In this document: positions 7,978 through 17,091 of the stretch, piece after piece | How positions within the stretch are numbered: the first letter of the stretch is position 1 | How the letters are laid out: the number at the start of each line of letters is the position of its first letter | Source of the DNA: Oscillatoriales cyanobacterium | GTDB taxonomy: Bacteria > Cyanobacteriota > Cyanobacteriia > Cyanobacteriales > Laspinemataceae | Reading direction: 5' to 3' | Length of the DNA stretch: 64,000 bases | Assembly: GCA_011390955.1 (NCBI GenBank) | Contig: JAABRM010000004.1 | Location: 62,001 to 126,000, forward strand | Notes under the pieces: model-generated | Databases searched by the model: none | Seen by the model: only the letters and a program-made list of their open reading frames with translations | Told to the model about the DNA's origin: nothing | Program-made: the position numbers and the translations under genes

Positions 7978-9453
7978 TTATGCCACTTCCACCCGATCGC
8001 GTCCTTGTTTTTTTGCCAGGTAAAGTGCCGCATCTGCTGCCCGAATCACTTCTTCAGCAGTAGCCCCATGACAGGGAAAACAAGCGACACCTACAGAAGT
8101 GGTAATGCGATTGAGAACTTGGCCATCATACCGGATTTCTAATTGGCGAATTCCTTGCTGAATTTGGATCGCTCGCTGAGTGCTATTTTCTAAATTGGCT
8201 TCCGGTAAAATTAAGATGAATTCCTCGCCGCCATAGCGACAGGCTATATCGGAATTTCTGATGCTTTTTTGCAAAAATTGACCCAATTCTCTCAACACCC
8301 GATCGCCAGCTTCGTGACCAAAATTATCATTAAATTGCTTAAAATGATCCACATCGAGCAGAATCATGCCTAGGGGAAGTTTTTTCCTGACAGCGCGGTG
8401 AATTTCCCGGTTTAAAAATTCTTCCAGATAACGCCGGTTAAATAGTCCGGTCAGCGGGTCGCGAATACTTTGGTAATGCAAAGTTTCTCGTAATTTTAAA
8501 TTGGCCAATGCCAGAGAAATATGTTCGGTGAGATATCCGACTAATAATTGTTTGTCGGGAGTTAATTTACCCGGTTGTGCAGCATTCAAATAAAGCAATC
8601 CTAATGCTTGGCTTTGGGCGATGATGGGAATACAGCAATATTCCCCCGGTTGGCTGTGGATATGTTTACACATTAAACTGGGGTGAATTTGCGTCACCCA
8701 ATGAGCTTGCGATCGCCTCAATGCCCAGCAGTCTGAGTACATAAATGATTTTAAATCGGCAAATAAGTCACCCCAATTTTCCACCAGTTCGACAAATTCT
8801 CCCGCTTCATCAATTCTAAATAAAGCCCCAGAAATGTCGGGAAATAGAATTTGTACCGTGGCAGCGATCGCCTTGTAAGCTTCTTCCACGGTCAGACAAA
8901 CTTGCAATAAATCACTCATTTTACTGAGTTGAGTTAATTCAAAATTGCGCTGTTCTAGTTCTTGAGTTTTCTGGGATAAAGCTAATTCTGCTTGCTTGCG
9001 TTCTTCGATTTCCGCTAAAGCGCGATCGCGCATCACCCGATACTCTTGGATCCGGTTCGTAACATCCGTCACATCTTGCAAAACTACCAAAGCATAATAT
9101 CCCGGTCGATCGCCTTGAGGCACTGGGGAAACCGTGGTATGCAAAATCCTTAATGCGCCATTCGGCAGCGGTGCCTGAATAAAATGTTTATGGAGTTGCG
9201 CGGAAAAAATTGTCGGCGGGCCTCCAGCAAAAATTTGTTTCAGCCGCATGGCATATTTCGGCTGCATAATATGGGGAAAATATTGCTCAATATGCTGGCA
9301 GACAATCTCATTTTTAGGAATATTTGTCCAAGCTTCCAAACATTTATTCCAAAACAAGATAATAAAATCTGAACTGAGAACCATTGCCCCCACGGGAAGC
9401 CGATCTAGAATCCCAAAATTGTTGGTAAGATGCCAGACTTCTTCATTCATCAT
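7978..9453 (-). CDS. PAS-GAF diguanylate cyclase
   Basis: A 491-residue cytoplasmic enzyme that should make cyclic di-GMP. The order is PAS (about 12-125), coiled-coil linker rich in Glu/Gln (130-175), GAF (about 180-315) and GGDEF (about 325-490). The catalytic motif is GGEEF in RYGGEEFILIL, and an RxxD inhibitory site (RNSD) sits five residues before it, so product feedback is expected. It is the last gene of a three-gene operon with a response regulator and CheC; its start overlaps the end of the CheC gene. The GAF-GGDEF half is strikingly like that of the 1620-residue protein encoded at 10757-15619 (shared LTGLFNRRYLEEFL and a CxHIH stretch in the GAF), so the two are paralogues. Confidence 0.92.
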   Translation of the reverse strand: MMNEEVWHLTNNFGILDRLPVGAMVLSSDFIILFWNKCLEAWTNIPKNEIVCQHIEQYFPHIMQPKYAMRLKQIFAGGPPTIFSAQLHKHFIQAPLPNGALRILHTTVSPVPQGDRPGYYALVVLQDVTDVTNRIQEYRVMRDRALAEIEERKQAELALSQKTQELEQRNFELTQLSKMSDLLQVCLTVEEAYKAIAATVQILFPDISGALFRIDEAGEFVELVENWGDLFADLKSFMYSDCWALRRSQAHWVTQIHPSLMCKHIHSQPGEYCCIPIIAQSQALGLLYLNAAQPGKLTPDKQLLVGYLTEHISLALANLKLRETLHYQSIRDPLTGLFNRRYLEEFLNREIHRAVRKKLPLGMILLDVDHFKQFNDNFGHEAGDRVLRELGQFLQKSIRNSDIACRYGGEEFILILPEANLENSTQRAIQIQQGIRQLEIRYDGQVLNRITTSVGVACFPCHGATAEEVIRAADAALYLAKKQGRDRVEVA

Positions 9454-10060
9454 CGATATCCATTAGCTGAGAAATTGCCGCCATTAAATTTTCAAATGAC
9501 CCCAATTTAAATAGTAAAATAATATTACCTTTAATCGGCATATCTTCAATTTGAAAACTGTTTTGGGCTAACAATATTGTCTGCTTACTATCATAACCTG
9601 GAAGTTCTAATAAGTGTTCTACACTGTCTTCCAGATAATTGGGGATCAAATATTCAAAATCTTGTTGGAGTAAGTTACTCATCGCTCCCATAATCCCACT
9701 GAGGACAATATTCCCGACCTCGGTTAAGGCACCAATTTTCAGGGAATCGAGGTCGGGACTACTGAGTTCTCCATCAGTCAGCAGGGAGACTAATTCAGAA
9801 GCACTATCCGTAGGAAAAACCAGTTGGGCATTGCCAGTTAATGTGCCGCCAAAAGTTAACCGCACTGTGGATAGAGGATTGACACCCAAGCGATCGCCCA
9901 ACTCTTGTTGTGCCTCCAATGGGGACAGAACTTTCACCCAAGGAATTTCTAAACAAATATGCAGGCCAATCATCTCATTTAAAACCCCAGCGGAGCGCCC
10001 CACGCCAATGTTGAACACTTCCTGTAAAGTATTTAGTTGATTTTCCGTCAAGTTCATCAT
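9443..10060 (-). CDS. cheC: CheC-like phosphatase
   Basis: A 205-residue CheC/CheX/FliY-family protein. Both active-site helices are present: EVFNIGVGRSAGVLNEM (about 14-30) and EVGNIVLSGIMGAMSNLL (about 112-129), each keeping the Glu and Asn that position water for dephosphorylating a CheY aspartate. The start overlaps the end of the response-regulator gene (ATGATG at 10060) and the stop region overlaps the diguanylate cyclase gene, so the three are translationally coupled. No CheA, CheD or methyl-accepting protein is nearby. The likely job is to reset the phosphorylation of the operon's own receiver protein. That partnership is inferred from gene order. Confidence 0.87.
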   Translation of the reverse strand: MMNLTENQLNTLQEVFNIGVGRSAGVLNEMIGLHICLEIPWVKVLSPLEAQQELGDRLGVNPLSTVRLTFGGTLTGNAQLVFPTDSASELVSLLTDGELSSPDLDSLKIGALTEVGNIVLSGIMGAMSNLLQQDFEYLIPNYLEDSVEHLLELPGYDSKQTILLAQNSFQIEDMPIKGNIILLFKLGSFENLMAAISQLMDIDDE

Positions 10061-10431
10061 TTTGGTTCCTTTTCAGCGGGGATATTTTGGTTGATTAATT
10101 CTAGCAACTCTCCCGGTTTAGGCGGTTTATAAAGCACTGCTTTAGCGCCAAAATTTAAACACTTTTGCCTCGCGGTTTCTTGGGTATCGGCAGTAATCAC
10201 AATCACCGGAATGGGGCAATTTTCTGCTTGTAAAATCTTAAGAATCTCTAACCCATTCGGAGCGGGGAGTAACAGGTCTAATAAAATACAATCGGGCTGG
10301 TAGCTATGAATCATTTCTAAGGCTTGGGTGCCATTGGCGGCTTCCAAGGTTTTGTGATTCTCCGCGATTAAGGTTTTCCGAATGACTGTGCGGCTAATTA
10401 AGGCATCGTCAACAATAAGAATTAAGGCCAT
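10057..10431 (-). CDS. CheY-like single-domain response regulator
   Basis: A 124-residue receiver domain with no output domain. The acidic pocket is D8-D9, the phospho-acceptor is D52 (ILLDLLLP), the switch Thr is T80 (VIVITAD) and the conserved Lys is K102 (VLYKPP). It is the first gene of an operon with CheC and a PAS-GAF-GGDEF enzyme. A standalone receiver with a CheC phosphatase and a cyclase suggests a phospho-relay that tunes cyclic di-GMP production or motility. The sensor kinase is not evident in the operon. Confidence 0.92.
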   Translation of the reverse strand: MALILIVDDALISRTVIRKTLIAENHKTLEAANGTQALEMIHSYQPDCILLDLLLPAPNGLEILKILQAENCPIPVIVITADTQETARQKCLNFGAKAVLYKPPKPGELLELINQNIPAEKEPK

Positions 10432-10756
10432 ATTTCTGTTTTTCTCGAAAATTAAATGGATGGCGATCGCTGACCAGAGTAATGATGCGGTTTCAATGCT
10501 TTCTCTGAACTATTACAGGACTATAGTACCATTGTTGTCATTGTTAGGGCTGACATTAGGGCTGACATTAGTATTTATATTGTAGGGTGGGCAGGCATTC
10601 CATCATCATATATGGTAAGGTGGGGTGAATATTTTTGCCCACCCTACGAATGTTAGGGGCTGACATTAGGGCAGACCCTGGCAAATCTAGATCGAGTATT
10701 TTTGAGGGGCAAGTCCTCAAGGAGGTGGTTGCCCCCGTAGACTGCCTAAGTCCTAA
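10432..10756. other. promoter spacer of the receiver-CheC-cyclase operon, with a dispersed repeat
   Basis: The left part contains the upstream region of the minus-strand operon. It also holds two direct copies of GGGCTGACATTAG (10548-10572) and the 92-bp repeat listed separately. No gene is supported. Confidence 0.5.
10571..10662. repeat. 92-bp dispersed repeat, copy 1
   Basis: The segment begins GTATTTATATTGTAGGGTGG and ends GAATGTTAGGGGCTG, with GTAGGGTGGGCA and TGCCCACCCTAC as inverted arms around CATATATGGTA. A second copy with the same length and ends lies at 27651-27742. The size, the inverted arms and the lack of coding suggest a MITE-like or hairpin repeat. No transposase is in the window. 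Confidence 0.8.
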
Positions 10757-13700
10757 TTATGATTTCGCTGTCACGACGCGATCGCGTCCCTGGTCTTTTG
10801 CTTCGTACAAAGCGGCGTCTACCTTACGAAACAAGTCTTGATAGGTATTGCCATGTTCGGGACAGCAGACCACCCCAATTGAAACTGTAATTGCTCCCAA
10901 AGATCGATCCTCATGGGTTAAATGAAGATTTCTCATTTCTTGGCGGAGTTGTTCCGCCCGGTTCTGGCTATTTTCCAGGGAAGAATCCGGTAAAATCACC
11001 ATAAATTCCTCACCACCATAGCGGCTGGCAATATCTGAGTTGCGGATATGGCTATGCAACACATGGCTTAACTCTCGCAAAACTAAATCTCCGGCTTCGT
11101 GACCAAAGGTATCATTAAAATGCTTGAAATGATCCACATCCAACAGCAAAATGCCGATAGTTTGTTGATTTCGCAAGCACCGACTTAACTCTCGTTCTAG
11201 AAATTCTTCCAGATAACGCCGATTAAATAAGCCGGTTAACGAGTCCCGGATGCTTTGCTGTCGTAAAGTTTCCCGTAGTTTTAAATTACCCAAAGCCAGG
11301 GCAATTTGTTCCGCAACCGTTCGCGCTAACTGCTGTTTTGCCGATGAAAGTTGCCCCCCTTGTTCATCGCCTAAAACTAACAGTCCCAAGGATTTTCCTT
11401 GGGCCATCATTGGCACGCAGAGGGTTTCAATGGGCGATCGCTGATGATGAATATGTTGGCAAAGTAAACGCGGTTCGCTATTTTTGACCCAATGAGAACG
11501 TCCGCGACGCAGCGCCCAACATTCATGGGCGCTAAACAAAGTTTCACTGATTTCCAAAGTTCCCCAATTGCTCACTTGTTCCACCAAATTATTCGCCGCA
11601 TTAATCATATAAACCCCCCCAGAACTTTGGGGAAACATGGGCTCAACTAAAGTGGCGATCGCATTGTAAGCTTCTGCCAAGGTCAAACAAGCTTGGAGAA
11701 AATCACTTAATTCTGCTAAAAATGCCAAATCTTGATTACGCACTTCCAATTCTTGAATCCAGCATCTTAAAGTTTCATTAGCTTGTTGTAATTGTTCTTC
11801 CGCCTGTTTTCTGGAAGTAATATCCGCCGCATTCCCTAGAATCTGCAAAACTTCCCCTTTTTCAGTCCGGTAAAATACCGTATCTCGGCTATAAAACCAG
11901 TGCCACTGATGCTGAATATCTTGAATCCGATACTCGATTTCCCGGATTTGACTATTTTCTAAGGTGCTACATTTTTGATAGTGCTCTTCCAGCTTTTCCA
12001 CATCTTCTGGATGCAATAGCTGCATGAAAAAATTGTTGCCGATTTCTGGTAATTTTTGGGGAGAATAACCCAGCAGTTCGGTAATTGCAGGATTGACATA
12101 ACTTGTCACCTTGTCTTTGAGGTTGTAAATATAGACTAAGTTGGGATTGGTTTGCACAATCTTCTCTACAAATCTCTGGCTTTCTTGCAGGGACTTAATT
12201 AATTGGGTTTTTTCTTTCTCCACCTTTTTGCTTTCTCGAATATCCCGCGCCACCCAAATTACCGACTTTTCTGACATAGCCGAAATACTCGCAGAAAACC
12301 AAATTTCTTCGGCGATCGACTCATTCTGTGAATTTTGTGAATCTGGACTAATATTCCGTGCAGTTGCTCCGGACAAAGCCCCGGTTTTCATCGGTTTTGG
12401 CAAGCATAGAGCATATTCAAAATGAATGGTTTTTTGAGTATGAATTGCCTCTTGAATTTTCTGTAACCAGATTTCTCGTTCCTTACCACGGCTTAACGCT
12501 TCAATGGTTTGATTAATCACATCAGCAGTTAATTCCCCGTATAATTTTGCGGGATTAGTCGGCGCCACATTAATTTGATTTCCTGTGTGGTCAATTTCCA
12601 TCACAATATCCGTAATCGCCGCAAATAAGCCCCGCATTTCCGTTTTCGATGTCTTCAGTTTATCTTCAATTAGTTTACGTTCTGTTACATCAGAAAAACA
12701 AGTAAGAACTGCATAAGGCTTAGAGATTAAATACTTAAAAAATGGCTGGGAATTTACTAAAATCCACTTAATTAATTTTTCCCGAAATTTTAAGCCGATA
12801 ATTACATTTTCTTGGGGCAACCCGGTTGCTAAAGTCAGTTGTAAAGGATTTCTTTCAATTGGGAACGGAGAACCATCTTCGCCGATCGCTTCCATATCTG
12901 GATTTAAAAACAAAAAACCTGACTTTTTTTTCTCTACTTGTGGATTTATCGACCCCGGAACATATTGGAATATTTCCCGTTTGGATAACTCCAGGATTTC
13001 TTGGGCTCGGTGATTACAAGCGAGAACCTTTCCCGATGCTTCTTGGAGGATAATTCCGTCATTCATCGCTTCTAAAACTAATCGATAACGTTCTTCACTT
13101 TCTCGCAAAGCCTCCGCCACTTGTTTGTGATCGGTAATATCTAGACCGACAAATACCGCTGCTTGATTTTGATGATACTTTTGGGCGACAATTAAATAAA
13201 TTCTGGTGTCTCCTTTGACCGATAATTGAAACTCAAAAGCGAACTTGTTCACCGAACTGGCAAAAAACTGTTCTACATATTCGGCAAATTGGTCGTCAGA
13301 ATGGAGGGAGCCAACTCTTTGACCGATAAATGCCTGAATTGATAAGTTAAACAGTTTGGCTAAATACTGATTCACCCCAAAATATTGTAAATCTGCACTC
13401 ACCCAAGAAATACAACCAGGAACCGCATCTAAAACCACTTGTAGTTGGTCTTTCGCTTCTTGCAAGGCAAGTTGAGTTTTTTCCCGTTGGGCAATTTCTT
13501 CATGGAGTTGAATGTTAATCGTTTCTAACTCTAAAGTTCGCTCTTTAACCCGGAATTCTAACTCTTCATTCAGTTGTTTAAGTTGCTGTTGGGCAAGTTG
13601 TCGTTCGGTAATATCTAACCCGGTGGCAATCACATATTCTACGGTTCCACTGGGAGAAATAATCGCGGTATTCGACCAAAGAATACAGCGGCGATCGCCA

Positions 13701-15619
13701 GATTTTGTCCCCCAGTAAGTTTCATGCTGGTTGGGAATATTTCCCTGAATAATTTCGGCAAAAACAGCTTTCTCTGCCTCTAGGTTTTCCGCGACCAAAG
13801 CTAAATCCCAAATACATCGATCTTCGACTTCTGCCCAAGCATATTCGGTAGTTAACTCACAAGCTTTATTAAATCTAAGAATCTGTGCATCTCGGTTTAA
13901 AACCAGGACTAAACTGCCGACCGTATCCAGCACCGCTGAGACAAATTGATGTTCTTTTTTTAAGGCAATTTCGCTATTTTGCCGAGCGATAGACGCGGCT
14001 TCAGCTTGCTGTTCCAGTTCGACTTGATGCGCGGCGATCGCCAATTGAGTTGATAAGTTTTCTAATAACTCAATTTCCCAATCTTGCCAAGGTCGTGACT
14101 CAGAACATTGTTGCGCTACCAACAACCCCCAGAGGTGGTTTCCTGGAACAATCGCCACCATTAAATGAGCCATTGCTTCCAACTCAGTCCAGTCATCAAG
14201 CTGAGATTGGGTAAACCCCCCTCGATCGATATTTTCAATAACTTGAATCCAACCATTTTCGTATTGGTCAAATAAGTTGGTTAAACAAGTTTTGGGGATG
14301 GATTTACCCATCAAAGAAGAAATATGTTGAGCGAGAGATTCACTAATGACCAAACCCTGCAAGTTAGAGTCGAAACGGTACAGGAACACTCGCTCAAGTT
14401 TTAGCAACATTCGGACTTCACTCACCACACCTTGCAGCAGTTCTTCCAGATGCAAAGATTGCCGCATACTCAGGGCTATTTTTTCTAACAAGCGATCGCC
14501 GCTTGACTGTTGCGAAAGCTGGGTCATCTGCGCCTTAATTTGTTTTTCTAGGAGCAAATTTCGTTGTTCTAAAAGATCGATATTTTCGGTTTTGATCTCG
14601 CGCATTTGTGTTTGCAAGCTTTGCATAATCCCGTAGATTTCTGTGGGATCTAACCCTTGCAAAATACTGGTTTGCGTGATAATTCCCCGCAGTTCTCCCC
14701 CAGACCCAGAAACCACCAAACGCCGCAGCCCGCGACGCTGCATTTCTTGATGGGCAGTCCACAAAGACTCCTCCTGACCGACATCAATAACCGGCGTACT
14801 CATCACCTCTCCAGCTTCAATTTGCTCAAGATTTAATTCCAAAGCTTGAAACTGCACCATATCTCGTTCAGTGACAATTCCTACGGCCACTTCTATGCTG
14901 GCATTCTCACTATTTGCCCCTTGAATATTGACATCTCGATCTCCCGGATCTGGCGGATTTATTTGCGGGATTTTCTGTTCTGTAATTACCACAGAACTTA
15001 CCTGATTATTAGTCATTAACTGGGCTAAATCTTTTAAACAAGTAGTTGGGGGAGCGCAGACGACTGTTTTGGTCATCACTTCTTCCACCCGGCGCCATTT
15101 GAGTAAGTCTGTGGGTTGGATGACTTGGCGAATACTTTCAGGGGTGACTAATCCCACCAGTTGGTTTTGAGCATTTACAATCGGTAAATGCCGAATTTTA
15201 TACTGATTTAATAGATTGACAACGGTGAAAATATCTCGCAATTCAGATTCGGGCAATGTAATAAAAATTTTTGTCATTATATCGACGACTTTAGTATTTT
15301 TAATCGGAATATTTTCCGTGGCAATAATGTTGACTAAGTTCTGCTCAGTGACTAATCCGATTAAATTCTGCTGGTTGACCACACATAAACAAGTTCGATC
15401 GGAATTTTGGTCGGGAGTATTTGTTAAAGTTGCGCGATTATAATCTAGTCGGTTAATCTGGTTGTTATGACAACAAGTTCGGCAATATTGTCCCGGCTTG
15501 CTGAGAATAGCGATCGCTTCTGACAATTCTGTCTCTGGTTCGACAACAGTCGGATTAAAAAGAATTATTAGATCGCTGAGTTTTTCTTTGTGATGTATAA
15601 TCTTTTTGCTATTTTTCAT
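10757..15619 (-). CDS. CBS-GAF-multi-PAS-GAF diguanylate cyclase, 1620 residues
   Basis: A very large cytoplasmic signal protein. From the N-terminus there are four CBS-type repeats in two pairs (about 20-350; motifs such as VEEVMTKTVVCAPPTTCLKD), a phytochrome-like GAF (about 390-545), about five PAS domains (560-690, 715-845, 850-985, 990-1115, 1150-1275), a second GAF (about 1290-1440) and GGDEF (about 1450-1618). The cyclase site is RYGGEEFMVIL with the RNSD inhibitory site before it, so it should make cyclic di-GMP. The first GAF keeps the LWGLLVAQQCSESRPW signature of bilin-binding GAFs, but the chromophore Cys-His appears to be replaced (DDWTELEAMAHL). It is monocistronic and divergent from the region at 15.7 kb. 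No membrane segments are seen. Confidence 0.9.
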   Translation of the reverse strand: MKNSKKIIHHKEKLSDLIILFNPTVVEPETELSEAIAILSKPGQYCRTCCHNNQINRLDYNRATLTNTPDQNSDRTCLCVVNQQNLIGLVTEQNLVNIIATENIPIKNTKVVDIMTKIFITLPESELRDIFTVVNLLNQYKIRHLPIVNAQNQLVGLVTPESIRQVIQPTDLLKWRRVEEVMTKTVVCAPPTTCLKDLAQLMTNNQVSSVVITEQKIPQINPPDPGDRDVNIQGANSENASIEVAVGIVTERDMVQFQALELNLEQIEAGEVMSTPVIDVGQEESLWTAHQEMQRRGLRRLVVSGSGGELRGIITQTSILQGLDPTEIYGIMQSLQTQMREIKTENIDLLEQRNLLLEKQIKAQMTQLSQQSSGDRLLEKIALSMRQSLHLEELLQGVVSEVRMLLKLERVFLYRFDSNLQGLVISESLAQHISSLMGKSIPKTCLTNLFDQYENGWIQVIENIDRGGFTQSQLDDWTELEAMAHLMVAIVPGNHLWGLLVAQQCSESRPWQDWEIELLENLSTQLAIAAHQVELEQQAEAASIARQNSEIALKKEHQFVSAVLDTVGSLVLVLNRDAQILRFNKACELTTEYAWAEVEDRCIWDLALVAENLEAEKAVFAEIIQGNIPNQHETYWGTKSGDRRCILWSNTAIISPSGTVEYVIATGLDITERQLAQQQLKQLNEELEFRVKERTLELETINIQLHEEIAQREKTQLALQEAKDQLQVVLDAVPGCISWVSADLQYFGVNQYLAKLFNLSIQAFIGQRVGSLHSDDQFAEYVEQFFASSVNKFAFEFQLSVKGDTRIYLIVAQKYHQNQAAVFVGLDITDHKQVAEALRESEERYRLVLEAMNDGIILQEASGKVLACNHRAQEILELSKREIFQYVPGSINPQVEKKKSGFLFLNPDMEAIGEDGSPFPIERNPLQLTLATGLPQENVIIGLKFREKLIKWILVNSQPFFKYLISKPYAVLTCFSDVTERKLIEDKLKTSKTEMRGLFAAITDIVMEIDHTGNQINVAPTNPAKLYGELTADVINQTIEALSRGKEREIWLQKIQEAIHTQKTIHFEYALCLPKPMKTGALSGATARNISPDSQNSQNESIAEEIWFSASISAMSEKSVIWVARDIRESKKVEKEKTQLIKSLQESQRFVEKIVQTNPNLVYIYNLKDKVTSYVNPAITELLGYSPQKLPEIGNNFFMQLLHPEDVEKLEEHYQKCSTLENSQIREIEYRIQDIQHQWHWFYSRDTVFYRTEKGEVLQILGNAADITSRKQAEEQLQQANETLRCWIQELEVRNQDLAFLAELSDFLQACLTLAEAYNAIATLVEPMFPQSSGGVYMINAANNLVEQVSNWGTLEISETLFSAHECWALRRGRSHWVKNSEPRLLCQHIHHQRSPIETLCVPMMAQGKSLGLLVLGDEQGGQLSSAKQQLARTVAEQIALALGNLKLRETLRQQSIRDSLTGLFNRRYLEEFLERELSRCLRNQQTIGILLLDVDHFKHFNDTFGHEAGDLVLRELSHVLHSHIRNSDIASRYGGEEFMVILPDSSLENSQNRAEQLRQEMRNLHLTHEDRSLGAITVSIGVVCCPEHGNTYQDLFRKVDAALYEAKDQGRDRVVTAKS

Positions 15620-15992
15620 CTGGAAAATTATGGTTAATTTGGTTGATTTAAGCTAAATTGAATTGATTGATGATAAACTGAGGTAAATTTAAGGATAAAA
15701 GCCACCGATCGGCAGTTCACATGATGATTCACTGATTTACTGTTACGGGTAAACTATTCACGAATGCCCGTCTCTTGCCCGTCTCTTGGTGCGGGTTCTG
15801 TGGTTGCCGATTAAAGGGTAAGAAGCTGAAACGATTTACGCGATTTTTAATCGGGATTAACTATGTATTATACTTTACACAGTTTTATTTTGACGAAAAT
15901 CAAATTTATTTGTTATTAGTTGTTCGTTCCAGATCCGAATTTTCCCGCTATTCCGTTCCCCTTTCTCGCCCTGTTCCTCTGAGAACCGCTAT
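15620..15992. other. spacer upstream of two divergent genes
   Basis: Between the start of the sensor-cyclase and endonuclease V there is AT-rich sequence with a direct repeat GCCCGTCTCTTG at 15768-15790. It should hold both promoters. No gene or recognised RNA is seen. Confidence 0.4.
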
Positions 15993-16655
15993 ATGATGCA
16001 GATTCATCCGCCCCACCCTTGGCCACAAACTGAATCAGAAGCCCTGGCAATTCAAGAAAAATGGCGATCGCAGGTGAAGACCACTCCAGACCTGTCATCG
16101 GTCAACTATGTAGCGGGGGTGGATTTGGCCTATAGTGCCGATGATAGCATCACCAAAGCCGCGATCGTCGTGTTAAGTCTTCCTGAATTGCAACTATGCG
16201 ATCGCGCGATCGCCTTGCGTCCCACGACCTTTCCCTACATTCCCGGTTTTCTCTCATTTCGAGAAGTTCCTGCGGTCTTGGATGCCTGGGAAAAACTGAC
16301 GATTTGCCCGGATTTACTACTCTGTGATGGTCAGGGTTTGGCCCATCCCCGTCGATTTGGGTTGGCTTGTCATCTGGGAGTTTTGACCAATATTCCCGCA
16401 ATTGGAGTGGCGAAATCTCGATTTATTGGCGAACACGATTTATTAGGGGAAAAGCGGGGCAGTTGGCAACCGTTAATTGACCAAGGAGAAATTGTCGGCG
16501 CTGTGGTGCGATCGCGCACTGGCGTTCAGCCGATTTATGTTTCGATTGGCCATCGTCTTGATTTAACCACCGCGATCGACTATGTTTTGCAATGTACCCC
16601 GAAATATCGTTTACCAGAAACCACTCGTCTTGCGGATCGACTCGCTTCAATGTAG
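15993..16655 (+). CDS. nfi: endonuclease V
   Basis: A 220-residue endonuclease V, which nicks DNA (or RNA) near deaminated bases such as inosine. Family signatures are clear: AGVDLAYSAD (catalytic Asp, about 41-50), REVPAVL (catalytic Glu region, about 92-98), the DGQGLAHPRRFGLACHLGV segment (about 116-134; substrate wedge and catalytic Asp) and VAKSRFIGEH (conserved Lys). Length is normal. It starts MM, so the exact start could be 15993 or 15996; no strong ribosome site is seen. The gene has many HIP1 sites and is followed by an 80-residue conserved protein. Confidence 0.95.
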   Translation: MMQIHPPHPWPQTESEALAIQEKWRSQVKTTPDLSSVNYVAGVDLAYSADDSITKAAIVVLSLPELQLCDRAIALRPTTFPYIPGFLSFREVPAVLDAWEKLTICPDLLLCDGQGLAHPRRFGLACHLGVLTNIPAIGVAKSRFIGEHDLLGEKRGSWQPLIDQGEIVGAVVRSRTGVQPIYVSIGHRLDLTTAIDYVLQCTPKYRLPETTRLADRLASM

Positions 16656-16746
16656 GAGCACTACACAGATAGTTGCATTGTTCGTTACATTGAAGATCCT
16701 GATTAAGTAAGTAAAAATAGCTACCAGTAATCCGAGGATTGATCCA

Positions 16747-16989
16747 ATGGCATTTCATATCTACGATCTAGGCCCAGTGAGTGGAAAACTCCAGGAATAT
16801 GCCGATATGGACGGCATGATTCCCGAAACCGGGGACAAGTGGCAGGATTTTCGGTGGACCCACAGCAATACCAAAGCTTTTAAAGCGCAAGATGAGGATG
16901 AACAACTCTGGCAGGAGTTCGTGGAACGGGCGATCGCTGCTACCTCCAAAGCATTTCAGCAATTAAGCGATCTGGAATGGTCGGATTAA
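16747..16989 (+). CDS. conserved cyanobacterial small protein
   Basis: An 80-residue soluble, acidic protein rich in Asp, Gln and Trp, starting MAFHIYDLGPVSGKLQEY. It has a GAGGA ribosome site about 10 bp before the ATG. The middle reads WQDFRWTHSNTKAFKAQDED and the end is a helix (FVERAIAATSKAFQQL). No known motif or membrane segment is seen. Complete frame, good start and native codon use make it a real gene; its role is unknown. It lies 91 bp after the endonuclease V gene. Confidence 0.7.
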   Translation: MAFHIYDLGPVSGKLQEYADMDGMIPETGDKWQDFRWTHSNTKAFKAQDEDEQLWQEFVERAIAATSKAFQQLSDLEWSD

Positions 16990-17091
16990 TGCCATGTGCA
17001 TCACTCATTTGATCCCACAAATGATCCCACAAAAACCGGGTTTCTGACCCCAGGGTCCCAGCGGCCAAAATTACCCCAGAAACTCGGTTTT

